Assembly: GCF_004614195.1 (NCBI RefSeq)
Contig: NZ_SPUM01000135.1
Location: 1-50,452 of the forward strand
From: Massilia horti
GTDB taxonomy: Bacteria > Pseudomonadota > Gammaproteobacteria > Burkholderiales > Burkholderiaceae_D
Direction: 5' to 3'
Length of the DNA stretch: 50,452 nt
Made by a program: the position numbers and the translations under genes. Under the pieces are notes generated by a model. It saw only the letters and a list, made by a program, of their open reading frames with translations. It searched no databases and had not been told where the DNA came from. Within the stretch, counting starts at the first letter, position 1; each line of letters starts with the position of its first letter. This document shows positions 16,087 through 23,364 of this stretch, one piece after another.

Positions 16087-16674
16087 TCAGGCCGCGACCC
16101 TGCAATACCGCTTCACCGTCGCCTCCGACAAACCGAACTGTTCGGCAGTCTGTCGGAAGCTCGCCTTGTTCGCATCACGCCACGCCACCACCGCCGCCTT
16201 GTCGCCCTTCACTGGCCGCCCCATGCTGTCCTTGCCCTTGTGAGTCTTGCCGGTAGCCGCAAGCGACGCGATTGCCGTTACCCGGCCCGCTGCCGTGCGC
16301 GCAATGATTTTTTCACGCTCCATGTTCGCCACCTGCGCCAGCACGGCCACGATAAGCTCACCGACACCGCGACCGATCGGACCCAGACCGTGAACGTCCA
16401 CCGTCACACCCTTGTCGATCAACTTGCGCACGGTCATTTGAATGTCGATGGCATCACGGCCCAGACGGTCTACAGCGTAGACGAACAGGGTGTCGCCTTC
16501 GCGAACGAACTCAAGCATCTTGGCAAACCCAGGACGATCAGCAGCAGGCACCGCGCCAGACACGCCCTCATCTTTGAACTCTTTATCGAATGTGCGACCA
16601 CCCGACAGCGCGGCACGCTGCGATTCGATGGACTGGTCATTGGTGGAAACGCGATAGTAGGCGATGTTGCTCAT
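16087..16674 (-). CDS. Serine recombinase (resolvase/invertase family)
   Basis: 195-residue small serine recombinase. The catalytic serine is S10 in YYRVST with R8 beside it; the DRLGRDAID block supplies R70 and R73, and the E-helix region includes MEREKIIART. The C-terminal helix-turn-helix (TAEQFGLSEATVKRYCRV) binds the site. The length matches Tn3-type resolvases and DNA invertases. It is transcribed against its neighbours and has no transposase beside it, so it may resolve multimers of the circular element or be left from another transposon. A possible binding region lies directly upstream (16700-16755). Confidence 0.93.
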   Translation of the reverse strand: MSNIAYYRVSTNDQSIESQRAALSGGRTFDKEFKDEGVSGAVPAADRPGFAKMLEFVREGDTLFVYAVDRLGRDAIDIQMTVRKLIDKGVTVDVHGLGPIGRGVGELIVAVLAQVANMEREKIIARTAAGRVTAIASLAATGKTHKGKDSMGRPVKGDKAAVVAWRDANKASFRQTAEQFGLSEATVKRYCRVAA

Positions 16675-16945
16675 GTTGAATTGTCCCGCAAAAAAAGCTC
16701 AAAAGTTATGAGTCACATTATGACACAGATCATAAGCATTGAACAGTAACTTTTGACACAAGCAAAACACCTGTTTTTGCCCGGTGTCATTAGTTACAAG
16801 TATTGCGCTAGACAAAACAACAATGCGCGCCCCTTCACCAATCTTATAGCCCATTAAACCAAAAATACAGTTTAGGCAACATTGGTTGCGACTGTCTTTC
16901 TAGGTATGTATATTCGTTTCCAGTCAATACACCAGAAAGAATTAC
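16675..16945. other. Intergenic region with inverted repeat, candidate resolvase site
   Basis: CAAAAGTTA (16700-16708) and TAACTTTTG (16747-16755) form an inverted repeat around TGTCAT/TGACAC-like half-sites, directly upstream of the resolvase start. Another TGTCAT lies near 16786. Small resolvases typically bind and regulate such sites next to their own gene. The rest of the region is AT-rich and probably holds the promoter of the rightward gene at 16946. I see no small gene. Confidence 0.4.
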
Positions 16946-17443
16946 ATGATCGAAGTAAAACAAACCCGCGGAATCACCCTGAACGACGGCAAGAAAACGA
17001 GCCTGCACCTAGAGTCGGCAACGTGGGCCGCCATCGACTACATTGCAGCCTGTGAGGGTCGGAAGTGGACACGATGGGCAAGTGAAGTTTTGGAGGCGAA
17101 CCCGGCCGCAACCAATTACTCCAGCGTCATCCGTGCTGCCGTCGTGGACTACCTCCTAAGTCGCCAACTGGAGGCCGATCAGGCGATGCATACTCAAGTG
17201 CTGGACGAAGATCACGAGATTGTCGGCAGCGAGTATTACCGCCTGGACGACGAGGCACTACAAAGCGAACTGGACGCTGCACGCATCACGCACCGCGATA
17301 GCTCCTTTAATGGCTTCGAAGTCATCGCAGGATATCGCGGCATTCCGGGCGACCCGCCAGCGCCCTTCCTGTGCATCCGTAGCGCACTGCGCGGCGATTT
17401 GCACGCCTTCATCGTCCAGACCGATCAGGAAGCGGTCCAATGA
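16946..17443 (+). CDS. Ribbon-helix-helix domain protein
   Basis: 165-residue protein with an N-terminal ribbon-helix-helix (RHH_4-like) DNA-binding domain at about 17-70: a beta strand with KTSLHLES, a helix TWAAIDYIAACEG and a second helix containing NYSSVIRAAVVDYLLS. The C-terminal half is acidic and unrecognised. An AGAAAG element lies before the ATG. The gene overlaps the next by four bases (ATGA), so the pair forms one unit. It is probably a transcriptional regulator or plasmid-type maintenance factor of the element. The antitoxin-like layout is noted, but the partner does not look like a known toxin. Confidence 0.75.
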   Translation: MIEVKQTRGITLNDGKKTSLHLESATWAAIDYIAACEGRKWTRWASEVLEANPAATNYSSVIRAAVVDYLLSRQLEADQAMHTQVLDEDHEIVGSEYYRLDDEALQSELDAARITHRDSSFNGFEVIAGYRGIPGDPPAPFLCIRSALRGDLHAFIVQTDQEAVQ

Positions 17444-17787
17444 GCATGATCGAGGTAAAGGCAATGACCGCGCCCGAAACGGCCGCATTCCTTCGTCAAC
17501 AGCTTGGCCCCATCGTCGCATGGGATGATTGGTTGAGCGACCGACGGCGCGGTCGAGGCGATCCGCTGGCAGACTTTGATTTGCAACCGTGCGCCTCCCT
17601 GAAAAGCCGATGCCGCCGTCCTGTGTATGCCATTAAGGATATTGTCGAGTTCATCCGATCAGTACGCCGACGCCACCCGACAGCGCAACCGGGCATCAAG
17701 CCGAGCGTCCTGACCATCAAGCTAGACAGCGAGGACTGCCGCAGCTGGAGAATGAGGCCACCGACACCAGCGTGCGCGGCGGCATAG
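17440..17787 (+). CDS. Small protein coupled to the ribbon-helix-helix gene
   Basis: 115 residues from the ATG at 17440, overlapping the previous stop by ATGA. A second ATG six bases on (17446) would begin MIEVKAM, echoing the MIEVKQ start of the preceding protein. The central part (about 12-75) predicts helix, turn, then a beta hairpin and helix (RRPVYAIKDIVEFIRSVRR), a layout seen in excisionase-like DNA-binding proteins. No named family is recognised. A strong bidirectional hairpin terminator follows 12 bases after the stop, so the two-gene unit ends here. Confidence 0.6.
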   Translation: MSMIEVKAMTAPETAAFLRQQLGPIVAWDDWLSDRRRGRGDPLADFDLQPCASLKSRCRRPVYAIKDIVEFIRSVRRRHPTAQPGIKPSVLTIKLDSEDCRSWRMRPPTPACAAA

Positions 17788-17799
17788 ACTCACGACAAA

Positions 17800-17835
17800 A
17801 AAATCACGCCATAGCCGGGAAGCTGGCGTGATTTT
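17800..17835. terminator. Bidirectional intrinsic terminator
   Basis: AAAATCACGCCA (17800-17811) and TGGCGTGATTTT (17824-17835) form a perfect 12-base stem flanked by A and T runs. It separates the ribbon-helix-helix unit from the following gene, whose earliest possible start falls within it. Confidence 0.9.
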
Positions 17836-17839
17836 AGTA

Positions 17840-18754
17840 ATGAACAGTAGCATGAACTATAGCATTTTCCGCTTTGAAGCCGTCGTTGACTTCATCGAGG
17901 TACGGATTCACACGACGACCCGAAATCAAGGCTGGAAGATCAAGGGCGCGCTGGCGCTGCACGGCATTTCATACGTCGAGCCGGTACAGCCAGACGCCGC
18001 AGGATGGTCATCGCACTTTAGGATAAAGTTGTACGACCTGAGAACCCACGCCGCCCTGCAATCGAAGCTCGCCAGCATTGAGAGCGAATGCCCGTTCGCC
18101 AGCCCGCCAGTCGTCACCATGATCGAAGTCGCCTTCGATGGCTACCTGAAAGACCCAGCCGCGCCCACCAACCACAATCACCTCGCAGCACTGGCGGCGC
18201 GCATGGCCTACCAACTGGCGGCACCAGTCAGCCCCAACAGCCGAATTTACCGGGATGGCAAAGGAGGGCCGACCGCACTACCCCGCACACTGGAAGCAAT
18301 TGAGCGCAAAATGGTCGAGGGCTGGAATGTCGGCTTTGGGGACAAGACCGCCGACCAGTACCAGCACGGCTACCTGAAAACGACCGACCACAACAAGAAG
18401 CCGATCCCGGTCGAGATCCACCGCGCACGCTTTGAAATTCGACTTGCTGGCGCTGCCCTACCGGACCAAGACATCGACTCTTGGAAGAGCTTCAAGTTCG
18501 AAAGTTTGGCCCCGTACATAAGCTTTAGAAAAGCAGACCCGACCGCCGACCAGATGCAACAGGCCATCATCGCCGGGTACGCTGACCGGGCAAGCCACCG
18601 GAAAGCAATCCCCCGGAAAGACAGCAGCAACACCCGCGCCCACATCATGCCGGCCGATACCGAACTGAATCAGATAGTAAAGAGGCAACTGCAACACCTG
18701 ACGAGGCGCTGGTCATACGTGCGAAAATCCGCAAAAATTAGCACCAAAAAATAG
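17840..18754 (+). CDS. Candidate replication-initiator-type protein of the element
   Basis: 304 residues from the ATG at 17840; another in-frame ATG at 17852 (MNYSIFRF) is equally possible, and the GTG at 17828 lies in a terminator and is rejected. The protein is soluble, with alternating strands and helices, and contains VVDFIEVRI near the start, a Gly/Arg block RIYRDGKGGPT, and EIHRARFEIRL followed by an FESLAPYISFRK segment. The size, central position and beta-rich start resemble replication initiators of small phages and integrative plasmids, but I see no certain HUH or tyrosine motif. Treat the role as a guess. It is followed by a proline-rich microprotein. Confidence 0.55.
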   Translation: MNSSMNYSIFRFEAVVDFIEVRIHTTTRNQGWKIKGALALHGISYVEPVQPDAAGWSSHFRIKLYDLRTHAALQSKLASIESECPFASPPVVTMIEVAFDGYLKDPAAPTNHNHLAALAARMAYQLAAPVSPNSRIYRDGKGGPTALPRTLEAIERKMVEGWNVGFGDKTADQYQHGYLKTTDHNKKPIPVEIHRARFEIRLAGAALPDQDIDSWKSFKFESLAPYISFRKADPTADQMQQAIIAGYADRASHRKAIPRKDSSNTRAHIMPADTELNQIVKRQLQHLTRRWSYVRKSAKISTKK

Positions 18755-18800
18755 CATTCTTTTAACGTCGCAAGCAACCCTCTTCATAGGAGAAATCCAC

Positions 18801-18965
18801 ATGGAGACGAGTCCGCTTCTAATAACTACATTAGCTTTACTACCATCCCCTCACAGACGACCGAACCCGCCTGGAAAAACAGACCCCAACAGGGCGAAGC
18901 CAGACTTATCCGACTTACATACCCCGCCACCTCCACCACAAGAGGCCCCATACCGGCAGACCTAA
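18801..18965 (+). CDS. Proline-rich 54-residue protein
   Basis: ATG at 18801 is preceded by AGGAGA with eight-base spacing, a good ribosome site, and opens 54 codons ending at TAA 18965. The product starts METSPLLITTLALLPS and then becomes rich in proline, with RRPNPPGKTDP and TPPPPPQEAP. No family is recognised. It lies 46 bases after the replication-type gene and probably shares its transcript. The ribosome site makes it worth keeping despite its size. Confidence 0.45.
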   Translation: METSPLLITTLALLPSPHRRPNPPGKTDPNRAKPDLSDLHTPPPPPQEAPYRQT

Positions 18966-19443
18966 ACAGGGTGGGTAGTCTTAGAAAAAAAGCACTTTTC
19001 CCTGATGCCCTTCATTGAACAGCGCACCCACTTTCCAAAGCGATCCTTATATAAGAATCCAGAGCAATAAGCCGTTCGTTCCTTCAATCGAGCTTGCCCC
19101 AAAACTCGACTACGCGGCGATCAGTTGCCGGTTATTGTCCGAAGGGTATCCAAAGAGTTACCGGAAGCGCCGATGCTGCTGGCGCTGGTTGACGACAAGC
19201 TTGGGTCAGTCATGTCTAGGCCGCCATCGCGTATGATCACGGCACACGCGCCAACTACTCGCCGCGCCTGGCACGCAATTAACGGCGAAGCCGCGCGTTA
19301 TCCGCCACGACGCCAACAAGAGTGATGGTAAGTAGTGCCCCACGCATCGTTCCCGAGGCAATGCCAGAATGCCCAAGCGGCCATAATTTGCCGGGAGGGC
19401 TACCAGCAGGTTATTCCGCCCATGATTCTCCCGTTGCTCACTG
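18966..19443. other. Gene-free stretch of the element
   Basis: I find no supported gene here in any frame. It holds short chance frames and a 15-base match (TGCTGGCGCTGGTTG, about 19174-19188) to the sequence next to the resolvase end (16067-16081). It separates the rightward element genes from the leftward T6SS cassette and may be a junction left when the cassette was acquired. Confidence 0.5.
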
Positions 19444-19887
19444 TTACTTCAAGGGCAAATCAGACAGCGCATCGCGTAGCTGCTTGACTCGATTGCTATT
19501 AAGTTCCGTAATGCAAGCCAGACGTCCTATCTCATGAGCATTACCGGCACCGCCGCCGCGCAGCGAAGCCAAAAATTCGCATTGAGAATCACGGTGCTTA
19601 GCAAAGTCTTTGTTGGATGCGGTTAGTTTGGATTTAGCTTGATTGATGTACTTCGCATCCTCATCCCATCTTAGAAGAGTGTTAGCCACTTTCTCTTCAG
19701 CTTGCCGCAATGCTTTTTGACTGTCCTCAGCTTTTTTTGCCAAGCAGTCGCGCATTCCCGCTTGAGAGAAGGCGCTGCACTCCTCGCGAAAGGCTCGCTC
19801 GCTAAAAGCGGGCGCAGCCGAGGCCGCAAAGGCTGGTAGTGATAAATAGGCAGCCAGCCAGAAACAGATCAGCTTCATGGTTCGCAT
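19444..19887 (-). CDS. DUF1311/LprI-like periplasmic protein, candidate immunity to the upstream effector
   Basis: 147 residues starting with a cleavable signal peptide (MRTMKLICFWLAAYLSLPAF, cleavage about AASA-AP). The mature part is a helical, charged DUF1311 region with the family's cysteines: CSAFSQAGMRDC, then SQCEFLASL and RLACITELNSNRVKQL. LprI-family proteins with this domain inhibit lysozyme in the periplasm. The gene overlaps the end of the upstream transglycosylase gene by 13 bases, with AAGGGAAGG before its ATG at 19887, so the two are made together. That pairing and location fit an immunity protein protecting the cell wall from the effector. Inhibition itself is inferred. Confidence 0.75.
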   Translation of the reverse strand: MRTMKLICFWLAAYLSLPAFAASAAPAFSERAFREECSAFSQAGMRDCLAKKAEDSQKALRQAEEKVANTLLRWDEDAKYINQAKSKLTASNKDFAKHRDSQCEFLASLRGGGAGNAHEIGRLACITELNSNRVKQLRDALSDLPLK

Positions 19888-20615
19888 AGAACAGCCTTCC
19901 CTTTGCGCATCAGCGACAATGCGTAATCGAGTTTCTTTGCGTAGTTGGGATCGCCGCCACCATTATATCGCTGTGCCACCAGCGTCGTGGATATGGAACG
20001 CCAGTTTGTGATGACACGCTGTACCGAGGCTTTCTGGCACTTCAACACCTGCCCAGGTCGCAGAACGAAGGCTGTCGGATTCATTTCTTTCAGCGTTTCG
20101 ACTGTGCACCCTTGGGCTTTCGCAATCTTGTCCAGACTGTCGCCCGGTTTAACAGCGGCCTCATAGACCTTGGTATCAGTACTCCGCACGCTACGATACT
20201 CGTAATTGGCCATTTTCATCAGCAGATAGCCTATTCCAGCGCGAATGTTATGTGCCGGTATTGTTCTGACCGACCCTGTCGTCAGCTTCCGTTTCCAGAT
20301 TGGCGGCAGAATCAAGTCACCGCCTTCGTTTCCAAATAGAAGCGATGTCATCCCCGGATCGCCAGCCACTCCTATTTGCATTGGCTTTGTTTTCCACTCG
20401 GAATTATTGGCTCCGGATTCGACCCACATCATTGCCTTAATAAGGTGCCAATCGAGTGGAAAATATCCTGCCGTACCGGAAAGATGACGGTTGTATTCAT
20501 TGACGGCTGTCTGAATTTCGCAATCCCAAGCATCCCATTTGGCATCACCAACGGCCTTGTTTATACCGTCCTGCCATTTCTCGAAACCTGTCTTCGTAGG
20601 CGCGTGAACCGTCAT
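19875..20615 (-). CDS. Lytic transglycosylase-LysM protein, candidate T6SS effector
   Basis: 246 residues. An SLT-like domain spans about 45-150 with the likely catalytic E66 in MMWVESGAN, the substrate-groove text KPMQIGVAGDPG, and later IPAHNIRAGIGYLLMKM. A LysM peptidoglycan-binding domain follows at about 153-200 (VKPGDSLDKIAKAQG, LKEMNPTAFVLRPGQVL). The C-terminus ends with RYNGGGDPNYAKKLDYAL, typical of transglycosylases. There is no signal peptide, unusual for a wall hydrolase but expected of a cargo moved by a T6SS. It sits 29 bases after hcp and overlaps the candidate immunity gene. It should cleave glycan strands in a target cell's periplasm. Confidence 0.82.
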   Translation of the reverse strand: MTVHAPTKTGFEKWQDGINKAVGDAKWDAWDCEIQTAVNEYNRHLSGTAGYFPLDWHLIKAMMWVESGANNSEWKTKPMQIGVAGDPGMTSLLFGNEGGDLILPPIWKRKLTTGSVRTIPAHNIRAGIGYLLMKMANYEYRSVRSTDTKVYEAAVKPGDSLDKIAKAQGCTVETLKEMNPTAFVLRPGQVLKCQKASVQRVITNWRSISTTLVAQRYNGGGDPNYAKKLDYALSLMRKGKAVLCEP

Positions 20616-20644
20616 ATATCACTCCAATTCGCGTTCGGTGAAGA

Positions 20645-21136
20645 TCAGGCTGCGGCCTTATTCGCTGCCAAATCCCAGCCGCCGCCCGTGCTCCCGCCGA
20701 CACCGCCGCCGATCTTCTGCTGGGTGTACCGTTCGGTGATTTTGGCGAAGTGCAGCGTGAACTGTTCAACCAGCAGACCGTGCCCGCCGAAGGTTTTTCT
20801 GCTACTGGACACGAGCACGTTTGCCAGCACTACCTCGTAGTACTTGACCGGGCCACCGCCATCCGCGCGGAAGAATTCAAGCTTGGCATTCGGGATCGTC
20901 TTGCCCTGAGCCGCCAATTCCATCAATTTCGGAGAAGCGAGATCGACTGCCTTCTTAATGTTGATCGCATCAAAGACAGCACGTCCAATCGTATGGCCGC
21001 CAGCGGTTGACACAGTGCCGGCCGTTGGCTGTGCGACGCCCCAGTCGATGGCCTGGACCTCGATCCATCCCTTGTGCTTGTCGTCGCTAGATTCGCCGTT
21101 GACGCCTTCAATTTGCAAATAGACATCAGATGCCAT
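20645..21136 (-). CDS. hcp: Hcp-family type VI secretion tube protein
   Basis: 163-residue Hcp, the hexameric ring protein that forms the T6SS inner tube and carries small effectors in its lumen. The fold is visible as MASDVYLQIEGVNGES at the start, the loop GGHTIGRAVF, KLEFFRADGGGPVKYYEVVL and the final strand block VEQFTLHFAKITERY. A Gly-rich tail (KIGGGVGGSTGGG) and a short Ala-rich end follow. GGGAG lies 10 bases before the ATG at 21136. No sheath, baseplate or membrane T6SS genes occur in the window, so this is an orphan Hcp that would rely on an apparatus encoded elsewhere. It heads a three-gene cassette. Confidence 0.93.
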   Translation of the reverse strand: MASDVYLQIEGVNGESSDDKHKGWIEVQAIDWGVAQPTAGTVSTAGGHTIGRAVFDAINIKKAVDLASPKLMELAAQGKTIPNAKLEFFRADGGGPVKYYEVVLANVLVSSSRKTFGGHGLLVEQFTLHFAKITERYTQQKIGGGVGGSTGGGWDLAANKAAA

Positions 21137-21724
21137 GATGATATTTCTCCCGTTGGATTGGTTACTTGGTTGGGCTTGTGCTGTGGCTGCGGCACTTGCG
21201 GCTGTGGTTAAGCTTCATAAGTACCTGCAACCCCAAAGCCATCGAAATTCCACGCTGGGCGAACGTGCTGGCGGTGGGTTGACCATAGGCGCACAGAGCG
21301 GCCCCAAGAACGCGCACGGGCATTTCTGCATCAAAGCAACTCTCGGTGCTCCGACGTTCGACCCAGCCGCCTGGTTGATCCCGCTCTTGCATGACGATGC
21401 CTCATGGAATAAGGATGGCATGCCATTGTTGCTTGACTTGCCACGAGATGGATTGGTGGGGATCAACGGTGGCAAGAGATTGCGATCAACAGTTGAGACG
21501 CCCTGGCCGCGTCATAGACTGCCCCGATGAAGTGCCCAAACGGGACACCGAAGGCTAGTTAGGTCAATGCAATGACTTAGCGGCTCAATGTAGACGACGG
21601 TTCCATTCCCGCCGCCTCCATTCCTCGCACGCTAAAAGGCTTACAAATGGATTACAACCGATTGCGCGCGCATGGGATCAACTGCGACGCGACCGAGAAG
21701 AAATTGAGTAACCCTTTGATTTTA
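21137..21724. other. Right end of element upstream of hcp
   Basis: No convincing gene is present. An open frame on the plus strand from 21135 opposes hcp and has hydrophobic text at its start but no ribosome site or family match, so I discount it. The hcp promoter must lie in this stretch. Near the end, TTACAA repeats at 21641-21646 and 21652-21657 match those at the left end of the element. Confidence 0.5.
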
Positions 21725-21802
<78 letters not shown>

Positions 21803-21833
21803 CTTATGATGCGCTCGCGAGCGCGCGAGGCAT

Positions 21834-21862
21834 AAGAAAACGGGCCGTCAACGGACAGCCCG
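21834..21862 (-). terminator. Intrinsic terminator between tRNA-Pro and tRNA-Arg
   Basis: On the minus strand CGGGCTGTC (21862-21854) and GACGGCCCG (21849-21841) form a nine-base stem with one G-U pair, followed by TTTTCTT. It ends transcripts coming from tRNA-Pro, so tRNA-Arg probably has its own promoter. Confidence 0.8.
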
Positions 21863-21873
21863 CTTGCGAAACG

Positions 21874-21950
21874 TGGTCGGAGTACAAGGATTCGAACCTT
21901 GGACCCCCTGCTCCCAAAGCAGGTGCGCTACCGGGCTGCGCCACACTCCG
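21874..21950 (-). tRNA. tRNA-Pro (anticodon TGG)
   Basis: The minus strand reads CGGAGTG at the acceptor, an anticodon stem CCTGC/GCAGG with loop TTTGGGA, T arm AAGGTTCGAATCCTT and a 3' end TACTCCGACCA. Anticodon TGG reads proline codons; CCA is encoded. It lies between glmM and tRNA-Arg on the same strand. Confidence 0.97.
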
Positions 21951-22002
21951 ATGCAGCCGATCATACCCCGCCAGGGGTGGCGCGTCAATGTGAGGACTGG
22001 CC

Positions 22003-23343
22003 TTACGCGGCCAGCGCGGCGGCGATCCGCCTGGCCGAGTTCTCGGCCAGTTGCGCGCTCTTGGCCTCGACCATCACGCGGATCAGCGGCTCGGTGCCGG
22101 ACGGGCGGATCAATACCCTGCCCGCATCGCCCAACTCCCGCTCGACCGCTTCCTTCTCGGCGACCAGCGCCGTGTTCGCGGTCCAGTCGGTGCCCGGCTC
22201 CACCTTCACATTGATCAGGGTCTGCGGATACAGCTTGAGCTCGCCGCAGCAGTCGGCCAGCGACTGGTTGCTGCGCTTTAGGGCCGACAGCACCTGCAAT
22301 GCCGACACGATGCCATCCCCGGTGGTGTGCTTGTCCAGCGCCAGCAGGTGGCCCGAACCCTCGCCGCCGAACAGCCAGCCGCGCTCTTGCATTACCTCGA
22401 GCACGTAGCGGTCACCGACCTTGGCGCGCGCGAAACCGACACCCAGTTCCTTGAAGGCAACTTCGAGCGCCATATTGGTCATCAGGGTGCCGACCGCGCC
22501 CGCGACAGGCCCGGTCGCCATGCGGTCGCGCACCATCACGTACAGCAGTTCGTCGCCGTTGTACAGGCGCCCGCTGGCGTCGCACATGATCAAGCGGTCG
22601 GCATCGCCATCGAGCGCGATGCCAAGGTCGGCCTTTTGCTTGACCACGGCTTCCGACATCGCGTTGGGCGCCGTCGCGCCAAAGCCGGCGTTGATGTTGA
22701 AACCATCCGGCGTGGCGCCGATCGCGATCACCTCCGCGCCCAGTTCATGGAACACGTGCGGGGCGATGTTATAGGCCGCGCCGTGGGCGCAGTCGACGAC
22801 AATCTTCAGGCCGCGCAAGTCCAGTTCATTTGGGAAGGTGCTCTTGCAAAACTCGATGTAGCGGCCCTGGGCGTCGCGCAGGCGCGTGGCACGGCCCAGC
22901 TTGTCCGAGGACACGCAGCCCATCGGCTGGTCGATCGCTTCCTCGATCTCGTGCTCGACCGCATCCGGCAGCTTGGTGCCATGTTGCGAAAAAAACTTGA
23001 TGCCGTTGTCCTGGAACGGGTTGTGCGAGGCCGAGATGACCACGCCGGCCTGCAGGCGCAGGGCGCGCGTCAGGTAGGCAATTGCCGGGGTCGGCATGGG
23101 ACCGGCCAGCATTACGTCGACGCCGGCGGCCGAAAAGCCGGCTTCGAGCGCCGCTTCCAGCATGTAGCCGGAAATGCGGGTGTCCTTGCCGATGAGGACG
23201 GTCGGACGGCCGCTGCTCGATGTGATTCCCTTTGCCAGCACTTTGCCGGCCGCGTAGCCGAGACGCATGACGAAATCCGGCGTAATCGGCGCCTCGCCAA
23301 CCAAGCCGCGCACGCCATCCGTACCGAAATATTTTCGAGCCAT
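22003..23343 (-). CDS. glmM: Phosphoglucosamine mutase
   Basis: Converts glucosamine-6-phosphate to glucosamine-1-phosphate for UDP-GlcNAc, peptidoglycan and LPS synthesis. It is 446 residues, as in other bacteria. FGTDGVRG opens the protein. The phosphorylated serine is S106 in SASHNPFQDNGIK, the Mg site is DGDADR (about 246-251), the substrate loop is GGEGSGH, and the phosphate-binding loop RPSGTEPLIRVM is near the end. It lies 21 bases after folP on the same strand, the usual folP-glmM pair of proteobacteria. Confidence 0.97.
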   Translation of the reverse strand: MARKYFGTDGVRGLVGEAPITPDFVMRLGYAAGKVLAKGITSSSGRPTVLIGKDTRISGYMLEAALEAGFSAAGVDVMLAGPMPTPAIAYLTRALRLQAGVVISASHNPFQDNGIKFFSQHGTKLPDAVEHEIEEAIDQPMGCVSSDKLGRATRLRDAQGRYIEFCKSTFPNELDLRGLKIVVDCAHGAAYNIAPHVFHELGAEVIAIGATPDGFNINAGFGATAPNAMSEAVVKQKADLGIALDGDADRLIMCDASGRLYNGDELLYVMVRDRMATGPVAGAVGTLMTNMALEVAFKELGVGFARAKVGDRYVLEVMQERGWLFGGEGSGHLLALDKHTTGDGIVSALQVLSALKRSNQSLADCCGELKLYPQTLINVKVEPGTDWTANTALVAEKEAVERELGDAGRVLIRPSGTEPLIRVMVEAKSAQLAENSARRIAAALAA

Positions 23344-23364
23344 TCTTATTCTCTTGTGAGAGGA

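Noticed and set aside
16067..19188. TGCTGGCGCTGGTTG shared at 16067 and 19174 as ends of a nested mobile unit
   Set aside because: Only 15 bases match, the text is a common GC-rich codon string, and flanks do not extend the similarity.
21135..21530. 131-codon frame diverging from hcp
   Set aside because: Starts with a hydrophobic stretch but has no ribosome site, no family match and opposes the hcp promoter region.
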